A DNA stretch of 64,000 bases from Aristolochia californica (lineage: Eukaryota; Streptophyta; Magnoliopsida; Piperales; Aristolochiaceae), in NCBI GenBank assembly GCA_029961685.1, contig JARWKL010000001.1:29028295-29092294 (forward strand), given 5' to 3'. The first letter of the stretch is position 1. Every line of letters starts with the position of its first letter. The position numbers and the translations under genes are program-made. Shown piece after piece: positions 23,080 through 37,089 of the stretch. The notes beneath the pieces are model-generated. The model was not told the origin of the DNA and did no database searches. It was given only the letters and a program-made list of their open reading frames with translations.

Positions 23080-26000
23080 AGGCAGGGATTTTTAACTGAG
23101 CTTGACTCGCAATGCATAAGTCATTTCTGAGGGTAATATAGCCCGTTACGCATGATAAATCACTTTACAATCATCCATGATCGTTGGGTCAGCTTTTAGT
23201 ATATGGGCAAATAATGGTTTGTTTGACTCAGATAAATATCCCTCCGCACGTTCAGTTGAGAATTTAATGAGCGTTTGTTATTCTCTTCAAAAGCTTTGGA
23301 TCCACAGGTGATTTGCATCTTTAACATGTTTAAAACATGCAAATCCATTTTTAAAGCATGTGTGGAGGAAATATCTTTCCTATAAAATTCAAAGCTATTG
23401 GGGTTGAACTAGTGGAATTTCCCAAACTTGGACAACAAAACTTTATTGTTCACTTGTGGTGTGTGAATAAATTTTCTTTACTTACATTTGTTATTGTTTG
23501 AAATTTTTTTCTGTACAAAAACTCTAAAATTTTCATTTTGTTGTGATCTATTTGCCTTTTTGTTTTACACGATGAAGGGAGAGTGAAAACTCAAAGTTTT
23601 GATTTATGAAAAAAGTGTATATCTAAAATGAAAATGCACAGTGCACAAATGTAGAGCGAGATAATTCCAAAGAGTTTCTGTAATTTTTAGGGATTGAAAG
23701 CACTTCTTAGTTTTTATATATCAGGTTTTACAATCGTCGGGAAAACGGGGGAGGCAGGGATTTTTAACTGACTCTTGACTCCAAATCCATATGTCATTTA
23801 TTATGGTAATATAACCCGTTACGCATGATCAATCACTTTACAATCATCTATGATCGTTGGGTCAGCTTTTTGTAGATGGGAAAATAATGGCTTGTTTGAC
23901 GTGGGTAAATTTCCCACCGCACGTTCACTTGAGAATTTAATGAGCGTTTGTAATTCTCTTCAAAAGCTATGGATCCAACGGTGAGTTGCATCTTTAACTT
24001 GTTTAAAACATGCAAATCCATTTTTTAAGCATGTGTGGAGGAAATCTCTTTGTTATAAAATTCCAAGCTGTTAGGGTTGAACTAGTGGAATTTCCCGAAC
24101 TTGGACAACAAAACTTTTGTGTTCATTTGTGGTGTGTGAATAAATTTTCTTTAGTTACATTTGTTATTGTTTTAAATTTTTTTCCCTACATGAACTCTAA
24201 AATTTTCATTTTGTTGTGATCTATTTGCCATTTTGGTTTACTGGATGAAGGCAGAGCGAAAACTCAAAGTTTTCATTTATGAAAAAAGTGTACATCGAAA
24301 ATGGAAATGCAAAGTGCACAAATGTAGAGCGAGATAATTCCAAAGATTTTCTGTAATTTTTAGGGATTGTAAGCTCATCTTAGATTTTGTATATCAGGTT
24401 TTGCAATCGTCGGGAAAAAAGGGAAGGCAGGGATTTTTAACTGAGTCTTGACTCCCAATCCATAAGTCATTTCATAGGGTAATATAGCCCATTACGCATG
24501 ATAAATCAAATTACAATCATCCATGATCGTTGGGTTAGCTTTTTGTAGATGGGCAAAATAATGGCTTGTTTGACTCGGGTAAATTTCCAGCGCACGTTCA
24601 GTTGAGAATTTAATGAGCGTTTGTTATTCTCTTCAAAAGCTTCGGATCCATAGGTGATTTTCATCTTTAACATGTTTAAAACATGCATATCCATTTTTAA
24701 AGCATGTGTGGAGGAAATCTCTTTCCTATAAAATTCATAGTTGTTGGGCTTGAACTAGTGGAATTTCCCAAACTTGGACAACAAAACTTTTGTGTTCATT
24801 TGTGGTGTGTGAATAAATTTTCTTCACTTACATTTGTTATTGTTTTAAATTTTTTCCGTACTTGAACACCAAAATTTTTATTTTGTTGTGATCTATTTGC
24901 CTTTTTGGTTTACGGGATGAAGGGAGAGCGAAAACTCAAAGTTTTGTTTTAAGGAAAAAGAGTACTTGTAGAATAAAAACGCACAATGCACAAATGTAGA
25001 GAGAGATAATTCCAAAGAGTTTCTGTAATTTTTAGGGACTGTAAGCTCTTCTTAGTTTTTATATATCAGGTTTTGCAATCGTCGGGAAAAAGGAGGAGGC
25101 AGGGATTTTTCACTCAGTCTTGACTCCGAATCCATATGTGATTTAATATGGTAATATAGCCCGTTACGCATGATAAATCACTTTACAATCATCCATGATC
25201 GTTGGCTCAGCTTTTTGTAGATGAGCAAAATAATGGCTTGTTTGACTCGGGTAAATATCCCACCGCACGTTCACTTGAGAATTTCATGAGCGCTTGTTAT
25301 TCCCTTCTAAAGCTACGAATCAATGGGTGATTTGCATCTTTAACATGTTTAAAACTTAAAAATCCATTTTTTAAGCATGTGTGGAGGAAATCTCTTTCTT
25401 ATAAAATTCCAAGCTGTTAGGGTTGAACTAGTGGAATTTCCCAAACTTGGAGAACAAAACTTTTGTGTTCATTTGTGGTGTGTGAATAAAATTTCTTTAC
25501 TTACATTTGTTATTGTTTTAATTTTTTTTCCATACATGAACTCTAAAATTTTCTTTTTGTTGTAATCTATTTGCCTTTTTGGTTTACGGGATGAAGGGAG
25601 AGCGAAAACTCAAAGTTTTGATTTATAAAAAAAGGGTACATCTAAAATAAAAATGAACAGTGCACAAATGTAGAGCGAGATAATTCCAAAGAGTTTCTGT
25701 AATTTTTAGGGATTGTAAGCTCTTCTTAGTTTTTATATATCAGGTTTTGCTATAGTCGGGAAAAAGGGGGATGCTGGGATTTTTAACTGAGTCTTGACTT
25801 CCAATCCTTAAGTCATTTCTCAGGATAATAAAGCCCGTTACGCAAGATAAATCACTTTACAATCATCCATGATCGTTGGCTCAGCTTTATTTAGAGGGGC
25901 AAAATAATGGCTTGCTTGACTCGGGTAAATATCCCACCGCACGTTCACATGAGAATTTAATGAGCATTTATTATTCTCTTCAAAAGCTATGGATCCATAG

Positions 26001-29000
26001 GTGATTGGCATCTTTAACATGTTTAAAACATGCAAATCCATTTTTTAAGCATGTGTGGAGGAAATCTCTTTCTTATAAAATTCCAAGCTGTTAGGGTTGA
26101 ACTAGTGGGATTTCCCAAACTTGGACAACAAAACTTTTGTGCTCATTTGTGGTGTGTGAATAAATTTTCTTTACTTAAATTTGTTATTTTCTTAAATTTT
26201 TTTCGGTACATGAACTCTAAAATTTTCATTTTGTTGTGATCTATTTGCCTTTTTGGTTTACGGGATGAAGGCAGAGCGAAAACTCAAAGTTTTAATTTAT
26301 GAAAAACGTGTACATCTAAAATGAAAATGCACAGTGCGCAAATGTAGGGCGAGACAATTCCAAAGATTTTCTGTAATATTTAGGGATTGTAAGCTCTTCT
26401 TAATTTTTATATATCAGGTTTTGCAATCGTCCAGAAAAAGGGGGAGGCAGGGATTTTTAACTGAGTCTTGACTCCCAATCCATATGTCATTTATTATGGT
26501 ACTATAACCCGTTACTCATGATAAATCACTTTACAATCATCCATGATCGTTGGGTCAGCTTTTTGTAGATGGACAAAATAATGGCTTGTTTGACTCGGGT
26601 AAATATCCCACCGCACGTTCACTTGAGAATTTAATGAGTGTTTGTTATTCTCTTCAAAAGCATTGGATCCACAGGTGATTTGCATCTTTAACATGTTTAA
26701 AACATGCAAATCCATTTTTCAAGCATGTGTGGAGGAAATCTCTTTCTTATAAAATTCAAAGTTGTTGGGGTTGAACTAGTGGAATTTCCCAAACATGGAC
26801 AACAAAACTTTTGTGTTTATTTTTTGTGTGTGAATAAATTTTCTTTAATTACATTTGTTATTGTTTTAAATTTTTTCCGTACATGAACTCCAAAACTTTC
26901 ATTTTATTGTGATCTATTTGCCTTTTTGGTTTACGGGATGAAGGGAGAGCAAAAAGTCAAAGTTTTGTCTTAGGAAAAAAGAGTACATGTAGAATGGAAA
27001 TGCACAATGCACAAACGTAGAGAGTGATAATTCCAAAGAGTTTCTATAAATTTTAGGGATTGTAAGCTCTTCTTAGTTTTTATATATCCGGTTTTACAAT
27101 CGTCGGGAAACAGGGGGGGCAGGGATTTTTAATTGAGTCTTGACTCCCAATCCATAAGTCATTTATTAGGGTATTATAGCCCGTTACGCATGATAAATCA
27201 CTTTACAATCATCCACGATCGTTGGGTCCGCTTTTTGTAGATGGGCAAAATAATGGCTTGTTTGACTCGGGTAAATATCCCACCGCACGTTCACTTGAGA
27301 ATTTAATGAGTGTTTGTTATTCTCTTCAAAAGCTATGTATCCATAGGTGATTTGCATCTTAAACATGTTTAAAACATGCAAATCCATTTTTTAAGCATGT
27401 GTGGAGGAAATCTCTTTCTTATAAAATTCCAAGCTGTTAGGGTTGAGCTAGTGGAATTTCCCAATCTTGGACAACAAAACTTTTGTGTTCATTTTTTGTG
27501 TGTGAATAATTTTCTTTACTTACATTTGTTATTTTTTAAATTTTTTCCGTACTTGAACTCCAAAATTTTCATTTTGTTGTGATCTATTTGCCTTTTTGGT
27601 TTACGGGATGAAGGGAGAGCGAAAACTCAAAGTTTTGTTTTAGGAAAAATGTGTACATGCAGAATGGAAATGCACAATGCACAAACGTAGAGAGAGATAA
27701 TTCCAAAGAGTTTCTGTAATTTTTAGGGATTGTAAGCTCTTCTTAGCTTTTATATATCAGGTTTTGCAATCGTCGGGAAAAAGAGGGGGCAGGCATTTTT
27801 AACTGAGACTTGACTACAAATCCATGAGTCATTTATTAGGGTATTATAGCCCATTACGCATGATAAATCACTTTACAATCATCCATGATCGTTGGGTCAA
27901 CTTTTTGTAGATGGGCAAAATAATGGCTTGTTTGACTCGGGTAAATATCCCACCGCACGTTCACTTGAGAATTTAATGAATGTTTGTTATTCTCTTCCAA
28001 AGCATTGGATCCATAGGTGATTTGCATCTTTAACATGTTTAAAACATGCAAATCCATTTTTTAAGCATGTGTGGAGGAAATCTCTTTCCTTTAATATTCC
28101 AAGCTGTTGGAGTTGAACTAGTGGAATTTCCCAAACTTGGACAACAAAACTTTTGTGTTCATTTGTGGTGTGTGAATAAATTTTCTTTACTTACATTTGT
28201 TATTGTTTAAATTTTTTTCCGTACATGAACTCTAAAATTTTCATTTTGTTTTGATTTATTTGCCTTTTTGGTTGACAGGATGAAGGGAGAGCGGAAACCC
28301 AAAGTTTTGATTTATGAAAAAAGTGTACATCTAAAATGAAAATGCACAGTGGACAAATATAGAACGAGATAATTCCAAAGAGTTTCCGGAATTTTTAGGG
28401 ATTGTAAGTTCTTCTTAGTTTTTATATATCAGGTTTTGCAATCGTCAGGAAAAAGAAGAGGCAGGGATTTTTAACTGCGTCTTGACTCCCAATCCATAAG
28501 TTATTTTTTAGGGTAATATAGCCCGTTACTCATGATAAATCACATTACAATCATCCATGATCGTTGGGTCAGCTTTTTGTAGATGGGCAAAATAATGGCT
28601 TGTTTGACTCGGGTACATATCCACCGCAGGTTCAGTTGAGAATTTAATGAGCGTTTTTTATTCTCTTAAAAAGCTTTGGATCCATAGGTGATTTGCATCT
28701 TTCACAAGTTTAAAACATGCATATCTATTTTTAAAGCATGTGTGGAGGAAATCACTTTCCTATAAAATTCCAAGCTGTTGGGGTTGAACAAGTGGAATTT
28801 CCCAAACATGGACAACAAAACTTTTGTGTTCATTTGTGGTGTGTGAATAAATTTTCTTTACTTACATTTTTTATTGTTTTAAATTTTTTCCGTACTTGAA
28901 CTCCAAAACTTTCATTTTGTTGTGATCTATTTGCCTTTTTGGTTTACGGGATGAAGGGAGAGCGAAAAGTCAAAGGTTTGTTTTAGGAAAAAAGAGTACA

Positions 29001-30476
29001 TGTAGAATGGAAATGCACAATGCACAAACGTAGAGAGAGATAATTCCAAAAAGTTTCTAAAAATTTTAGGGATTGTAAGCTCTTCTTAGTTTTTATATAT
29101 CCGGTTTTGCAATCGTCGGGAAAAAGGGGGGGCTGGGATTTTTAACTGAGTCTTGACTCCCAATCCATAAGTCATTTATTAGGGTATTATAGCCCGTTAC
29201 ACATGCTAAATCACTTTACAATCATCCACGATCGTTGGGTCAGCTTTTTGTAGATGGGCAAAATAATGTCTTGTTCGACTCGGGTAAATATCCCACCGCA
29301 TGTTCACTTGAGAAATTAATGAGTGTTTGTTATTCTCTTCAAAATCTTTGGATCCATAGGTGATTTGCATCTTTAACATGTTTAAAACTTGCAAATCCAT
29401 TTTTTAAGCATGTGTGGAGGAAATCACTTTCTTATAAAATTCCAAGCTGTTCGGTTTGAATGAGTGGAATTTCCCAAACTTGGACAACAAAAATTTTGTG
29501 TTCATTTGTGGTGTGTGAATAAATTTTCTTTACTTACATTTGTGATTGTTTTAAATTTTTTTCCGTACTTGAACTCCAAAATTTTCATTTTGTTGTGATC
29601 TATTTGCCTTTTTGGTTTACGGGATGAAGGGAGAGCGAAAACTCAAAGTTTTGTTTTAGGAAAAAAGAGTACATGCAGAATGGAAATGCAAAATGCACAA
29701 ACGTTGAGACAGATAATTCCAAAGAGTTTCTGTAATTTTTAGGGATTGTAAGCTATTCTTATTTTTTATATATCAGGTATCGCAATCGTCGGGAAAAAGG
29801 GGGGGCCGGGATTTTTAAGTGAGACTTGACTCCAAATCCATAAGTCATTTATTAGGGTAATATAGCCCGTTACGCATGATAAATCACTTTACAATCATCC
29901 ATGATCGTTGGGTCAACTTTTTGTAGATGGGCAAAATAATGGCTTGTTTGACTCGGGTAAAGATCCCACCGCACGTTCACTTGAGAATTTAATGAGTGTT
30001 TGTTTTTCTCTTCAAAAGGTTTGCATCCATAGCTGATTTGCATCTTTAACATCTTTAAAACATGCAAATCCATTTTTTAAGCATGAGTGGAGGAAATCTC
30101 TTTCTTATAAAATTCCAAGCTATTAGGGTTGAACTAGTGGAATTTCCCAAACTTGGACAACAAAATTTTTGAGTTCATTTGTGGTGTGTGAATAAATTTT
30201 CTTTACTTACATTTGTTATTTTTTTAAATTTTTTTCCGTACATGAACTCTAAAATTTTCATTTTGTTGTGATCTATTTGCCTTTTTGGTTTACGGGATGA
30301 AGGGAGAGGGAAAACTCAAAGTTTTGATTTATGAAAAATGTGTACATCTAAAATAAAAATGCACAGTGCACAAATGTAGAGCGAGATAATTCCAAAGAGT
30401 TTCTGTAATATTTAGGGATTGTAAGCTCTTATTAGTTTTTATATATCTGGTTTTGCAATCGTCGGGAAAAAGGGGG
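23080..30476. repeat. Subfamily A monomers, right copy of the large duplicated block
   Basis: Monomers start at 23080, 23752, 24425, 25097, 25771, 26445, 27117, 27787, 28459, 29130 and 29803. Paired with the left copy, the offset is 12,078 bp at 23.2 kb (tatatgggcaaataatggtttg at 11119 and 23196), 12,749 bp from 24425 and about 13,430-13,450 bp from 27787. Each step is about one monomer, so monomers were gained or lost inside one copy. The 28459 and 24425 monomers are type b. Confidence 0.9.
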
Positions 30477-33400
30477 AGGCAGGGATTTTTAATTGAGTCT
30501 TGACTCCCAATCCATCAGTCATTTCTTTGGGTAATATAGCCCGTTACGCATGATCAATCACATTACAATCATCCATGATCGTTGGGTGAGCTTTTTGTAG
30601 ATGGACGAAATAATTACTTGTTTGACTCGGGTAAATATCCACCGCAGGTTCAGTTGTGAATTTAATGAGCGTTTGTTATTCTCTTCAAAAGCTTTGGACC
30701 CATAGGTGATTTGCATCTTTAACATGTTTAAAACGTGCGTATCCATTTTTAACGCATGTGTGGAGGAAATCTCTTTCCTATAAAATTCCAAGCTGTTGGG
30801 GTTGAAATAGTGGAATTTCCAAAACTTGGACAACAAAACTTTTGTGTTCATTTGTGGTCTGTGAATAAATTTTCTTTACTTACATTCTTTTTTGTATAAA
30901 ATTTTTTCCATACTTGAACTCCAAAATTTTCAGTTTGTTGTGATCTATTTGCCTTTTTGGTTTACGGGATGAAGGGATAGCGAAAACTCAAAGTTTTGTT
31001 TTAAGAAAAAAGAGTAAATGTAGAATGGAAATGCACAATGCACAACGTAGAGAGAGATAATTCCAAAGAGTTTCTGTAATTTTTAGGGATTGTAAGCTCT
31101 TCTTAGTTTTTATAAATCAGGCATAGCAATCATCGGGAAGAAGGGGGAGGCAGGGATTTTTAACTGAGTAGTGACTCCCAATCCATATGTCATTTATTAT
31201 GGTAATATAGCCCGTTAAGCATGATAAATCACTTTACAATCATCCATGATCGTTGGGTCAGTTTTATGTAGATGGGCAAAATAATTGCTTGTTTGACTCG
31301 GGTAAATATCCCACAGCACGTTCACTTGAGAATTTAATGAGCGTTTGTTATTCTCTTCAAAAGCTTTGGATCCATAGGTGATTTGCATCTTTAACATGTT
31401 TAAAACATGCAAATCCAATTTTTAAGCATGTGTGGAGGAAATCTCTTTCTTATAAAATTCCAAGCAGTTAGGGTTGAACTAGTGGAATTTCCCAAACTTG
31501 GACAACAAAACTTTTGTGTTAATTTGTGGTGTGTGAATAAATTTTCTTTACTTACATTTGTTAATGTTTTAAATTTTTTCCGTACTTGAACTCCAAAATT
31601 TTCATTTTGTTGTGATCTATTTGCCTTTTTGGTTTACGGGATGAAGGGAGAGCGAAAACTCAATGTTTAATTTTAGGAAAAAAGTGTACATGTAGAATGG
31701 AAATGCACAATGCACAAACGTAGAGAGAGATAATTTCAAAGAGTTTCTGTAATTTTTAGGGATTGTAAGCTCTTCTTAGTTTTTATATATCGGGTTTTGC
31801 AATCGTCGGGAAAAAGGGGGGGCAGGGATTTTTCACTGAGTCTTGACTCCCAATCCAAAATACATTTATTAGGGTAATATAGCCCGTTACGCATGTTAAA
31901 TCACTTTATAATCATCCACGATCTTTGGGTCAGCTTTTTGCAGATGGGAAAATAATGGTTTGTTTGACTCGGGTAAATATCCCACGTTCACTTGAGAAAT
32001 TAATGAGTGTTTGTTATTCTCTTCAAAAGCTTTGGATCCATAGGTGATTTGCATCCTTAACATTGTTAAAACATGCAAATCCATTTTTTAAGTATGTGTG
32101 GAGGAAATCTCTTTCCAATAAAATTCCAAGCTATTGGGGTTGAAATAGTGGAATTTCCCAAACTTGGACAACAAAACTTTTGTGTTCATTTGTGGTCTGT
32201 GAATAAATTTTCTTTACTTACATTCCTTATTGTTTAAAATTTTTTCCGTACTTGAATTCCAAAATTTTCATTTTGTTGTGATCTATTTGCCTTTTTGGTT
32301 TACGGGATGAAGGGATAACGAAAACTCAAAGTTTTGTTTTAAGAAAAAAGAGTAAATGAAGAATGGAAATGCACAATGCAAAAATGTAGAGAGAGATAAT
32401 TCCAAAGAGTTTCTGTAATTTTTAGGGATTGTAAGCTCTACTTAGTTTTTATATATCAGGCATTGCAATCGTCGGGAAAAAGGGGGAGGCAGGGATTTTT
32501 AACTGAGTCTTGACTCCAAATCCATATATCAATTATTATGGTAATATAGCCCGTTACGCATAATAAAACACTTTACAATCATCCATGATCGTTGGGTCAG
32601 CTTTTTGTAGATGGGCAAAATAATGGCTTGTTTGACTCGGGTAAATATCCCACCGCACGTTCACTTGAGAATTTAATGAGCGTTTGTTATTCTCTTCAAA
32701 AGCTATGGATCCTTAGGTGATTTGCATCTTTAACATGTTTAAAACATGCAAATCCATTTTTTAAGCATGTGTGGAGGAAATCTCTTCCTTATAAAATTCC
32801 AACCTGTTAGGGTTGAACTAGTGGAATTTCCCAAACTTGGACAACAAAACTTTTGTGTTCATTTGTGGTGTGTGAATAAATTTTCTTTACTTACATTTTT
32901 TATTGTTTTAAATTTTTTCCGTACTTGAACTCCAAAATTTTCATTTTATTGTGATCTATTTGCCTTTTTGGTTTACGGGATGAAGGGATAGCGAAAACTC
33001 AAAGTTTTGTTTTAAGAAAAATGAGTATATGTAGAATGGAAATGCACAATTCACAAATGTAGAGAGAGATAATTCCAAAGAGTTTCTGTAAGTTTTAGGG
33101 ATTGTAAGCACTTCTTAGTTTTTATATATCAGCTTTTGCAATCCTCGGGAAAAAGGGGGAGGCAGGGATTTTTAACTGAATCTTGACTCCCAATCCATAT
33201 GTTATTTATTATGGTAATATAGCCCGTTACGCATGATAAATCACTTTACAATCATCCATGATCGTTGGGTCAACTTTTTGTAGATGGGCAAAATAATGGC
33301 ATATTTGACTCGGGTAAATATCCCACCGCACGTTCGCTTGAGAATTTAATGAGCGTTTGTTATTCTTTTCAAAAGCTATGGATCCATAGGTGATTTGCAT

Positions 33401-36400
33401 CTTTAACATGTTTAAAACATGCAAATCCTTTTTTTAAGCATGTGTGGAGGAAATCTCTTTCTTATAAAATTCCAAGCTGTTAGGGTTGAACTAGTGGAAT
33501 TTCCCCAACTTGGACAACAAAACTTTTGTGTTCAAAAAGGGTGTGTGAATAAATTTTCTTTACTTTCATTTGTTTTTGTTTTAAAATTTTTCCGTAGTTG
33601 AATTCCAAAATTTTCATTTTGTTGTGATCTATTTGCCTTTTTGGTTTACGGGATGATAGGAGAGCGAAAACTCAAAGTTTTTTTTAGGAAAAAATAGTAC
33701 ATGTAGAATGGAAATGCACAATGCTGAAACGTAGAGAGAGATAATTCCAAAGAGTTTCTGTAATTTTTAGGGATTGTAAGCTCTTCTTAGCTTTTATATA
33801 TCAGGTTTTGCAATCGTCGGGAAAAAGGGGGGGCAGTCATTTTTAACTGAGACTTGACTCCCAATCCATAAGTCCTTTATTAGGGTATTATAGCCCTTAC
33901 GCATGATAAATCACTTTACAATCATCCACGATCGTTGGGTCCGCTTTTTGTAGATGGGCAAAATAATGGCTTGTTTGACTCGGGTAAATATCCCACCGCA
34001 CGTTCACTTGAGAATTTAATGAGCGTTTGTTATTCTCTTCAAAAGCTCTGTATCCATAGGTAATTTGCCTCTTTAACATTTTTAAAACATGCAAATCCAT
34101 TTTTTAAGCATGTGTGGAGGAAATCTCTTTCTTATAAAATTCCAAGCTGTTAGGGTTGAGCTAGTGGAATTTCCCAATCTTGGACAACAAAACTTTTGTG
34201 TTCATTTTTTGTGTGTGAATAAATTTTCTTTACTTCCATTTGTTATTTTTTAAATTTTTTCCGTACTTGAACTCCAAAATTTTCATTTTGTTGTGATCTT
34301 TTTGCCTTTTTGGTTCACGGGATGAAGGGAGAGAGAAAACTCAAAGTTTTGTTTTAGGAAAAATGAGTACGTGTAGAATGGAAATGCACAATGCACAAAC
34401 GTAGAGAGAGATAATTCCAAAGAGTTTCTGTAATTTTTAGGGATTGTAACCTCTTCTTAGCTTTTATATATCAGGTTTTGCAATCGTCGGGAAAAAGGGG
34501 GGGCAGGCATTTTTAACTGAGACTTGACTCCCAATCCATGAGTCATTTATTAGGGTATTATAGCCTGTTATGCATGATAAATCACTTTACAATCATCCAT
34601 GATTGTTGGGTCAACTTTTTGTAGATGGGCAAAATAATGGCATGTTTGACTCGGGTAAATATCCCACCGCACGTTCACTTGAGAATTTCATGAGTGTTTG
34701 TTATTCTCTTCAAAAGCTTTGGATCCATAGGTGATTTGCATCTTTAACATGTTTAAAACATGCAAATCCATTTTTTAAGCATGTGTGGAGGAAATCTCTT
34801 TCTTTTAAAATTCCAAGCTGTTGGAGTTGAACTAGTGGAATTTCCCTAACTTGGACAACAAAACTTTTGTGTTCATTTGTGGTGTGTGAATAAATTTTCT
34901 TTACTTACATTTGTTATTTTTAAATTTTTTTCCGTACTTGAACTCTAAAATTTTCATTTTGTTGTGATTTATTTGCCTTTTTGGTTGACAGGATGAAGGG
35001 AGAGCGAAAACTCAAAGTTTTGATTTATGAAAAAACTATACATCTAAAATGAAAATGCACAGTGCAAAAATATAGAACTAGGTAATTCCAAAGATTTTCT
35101 GTAATTTTTAGGTATTGTAAGCTCTTCTTAGTTTTTATATATCAGGTTTTGCACTCGTCGAGAAAAAGGGGGAGGCAGGGATTTTTAACTGAGTCTTGAC
35201 TCCCAATCCATATGTCATTTATTACGGTAATATAGCCCATTACGCATGATAAATCACATTACAATCATCCATGATCGTTGGGTCAGCTTTTTGTAGATGG
35301 GCAAAATAATGGCTTGTTTGACTCGGGGTCATATCCACCGCAGGTTCAGTTGAGAATTTAATGAGCGTTTTTTATTCTCTTCAAAAGCTTTGGATCCATA
35401 TGTGATTTGCATCTTTCACAAGTTTAAAACATGCATATCTATTTTTATAGCATGTGTGGAGGAAATCACTTTCCTATAAAATTCCAAGCTGTTGGGGTAG
35501 AACTAGTTGAATTTCCCAAACATGGACAACAAAACTTTTGTGTTCATTTGTGGTGTGTGAATAAATTTTCTTTACTTACATTTTTTATTGTTTTAAATTT
35601 TTTCCGTACTTGAACTCCAAAACTTTCATTTTGTTGTGATCTATTTGCCTTTTTGGTTTACGGGATGAAGGGAGAGCGAAAAGTCAAAGTTTTGTTTTAG
35701 GAAAAAAAAGTACAAGTAGAATGGAAATGCACAATGCACAAACGTAGAGAGAGATAATTCCAAAGAGTTTCTATAAATTTTAGGGATTGTAAGATCTTCT
35801 TAGTTTTTATATATCCGATTTTGCAATCGTCGGGAAAAAGGGGGGGCAGGGATTTTTAACTGAGTCTTGACTCCCAATCCAAAAGTCATTTATTAGGGTA
35901 TTATAGCCCGTTACGCATGATAAATCACTTTACAATCATCCATTATCGTTTGGTCATCTTTTTGTACATGGGCAAAATAATGGCTTGTTTGACTCGGGTA
36001 AATATACCATCGCACGTTCACTTAAGAATTTAATGAGTTTTTGTTATTCTCTTCAAATGCTTTGGATCCATAGGTGATTTGCATCTTTAACTTGATTAAA
36101 ACATAAAAATCCATTTTTTAAGCATGTGTCGAGGAAATCTCTTTCCTATAAAATTCCAAGCTGTTGGGGTAGAACTAGTGGAATTTCCCAAACTTGGACA
36201 ACAAAACTTTTGTGTTCATTTGTGGTGTGTGATTAAATTTTCTTTACTTACATTCCTTATTGTTTAAAAATTTTTCCGTACTTGAACTCCAAAATTTTCA
36301 TTTTGTTGTGAGCTATTTGCCTTTTTGGTTTACGGGATGAAGGGATAGCGAAAACTCAAAGTTTTGTTTTAAGAAAAAAGAGTATATGTACAATGGAAAT

Positions 36401-36516
36401 GCACAATGCACAAATGTAGAGAGAGATAATTCCAAAGAGTTTCTGTAATATTTAGCGATTGTAAGCTCTTCTAAGTTTTTATATATCAGGTTTTGCAATC
36501 GTCGGGAAAAAGGGGG
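30477..36516. repeat. Subfamily A monomers, including a second copy of the 27.1-29 kb block
   Basis: Monomers start at 30477, 31148, 31820, 32487, 33160, 33831, 34501, 35173 and 35844. The 33831-35843 stretch repeats the 27117-29129 stretch about 6.71 kb (10 monomers) earlier. Shared rarities include gggcaggcattttt at 27787 and 34501, ggttgacaggatgaaggg at 28272 and 34983, and tctttcacaagtttaaaac at 28699 and 35414. A 5 bp loss (atcccacgttc) near 31982 and an odd ttcaaaaagggtgtg at 33532 are single-copy changes. Confidence 0.92.
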
Positions 36517-37089
36517 AGGCATGGATTTTTAACTGAGTCTTGACTCCCAATCCATATGTCATTTATTATGGTAATATAGCCCGTTACGCATGATAAATCA
36601 CTTTACAATCATCCATGATCGTTGGGTCAGCTTTTTGTAGATGGGAAAAATAATGGCTTGTTTGACTCGGGTAAATATCCCACCGCACGTTCACTTGAGA
36701 ATTTAATGAGCGTTTGTTATTCTTTTCAAAAGCTTTGGATCCATAGGTGATTTGCATCTTTAACATGTTTAAAACATGCAAATCCATTTTTTGAGCATGT
36801 GTGGAGGAAATCTCTTTCTTATAAAATTCCAAGCTGTAGCGTTGAACTAGTGGAATATCCCAAACTTGGACAACAAAACTTTTGTGTTCATTTGTTATTG
36901 TTTCATATTTTTTCCGTACTTGAATTCCAAAATTTTCATTTTTTTGTGATCTATTTGCCTTTTTGGTTTACGGAATGAAGGGAGAGCAAAAACTCAAAGT
37001 TTTGTTCTAGGAAAAAAGAGTATATGTAGGGATTGTAAGCTCTTCTCAGCTTTTATATATCAGGTTTTGCAATCGTCGGGAAAAAGGGG
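36517..37089. repeat. Short monomer with two microhomology deletions (573 bp)
   Basis: One deletion of about 35 bp near 36888-36897 joins two copies of catttgt that lie that far apart in normal monomers. The other, near 37025-37031, joins tgtag of gtacatgtagaatgg to tagggattg and removes about 60 bp. The rest of the monomer and its boundaries are regular. Confidence 0.9.
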
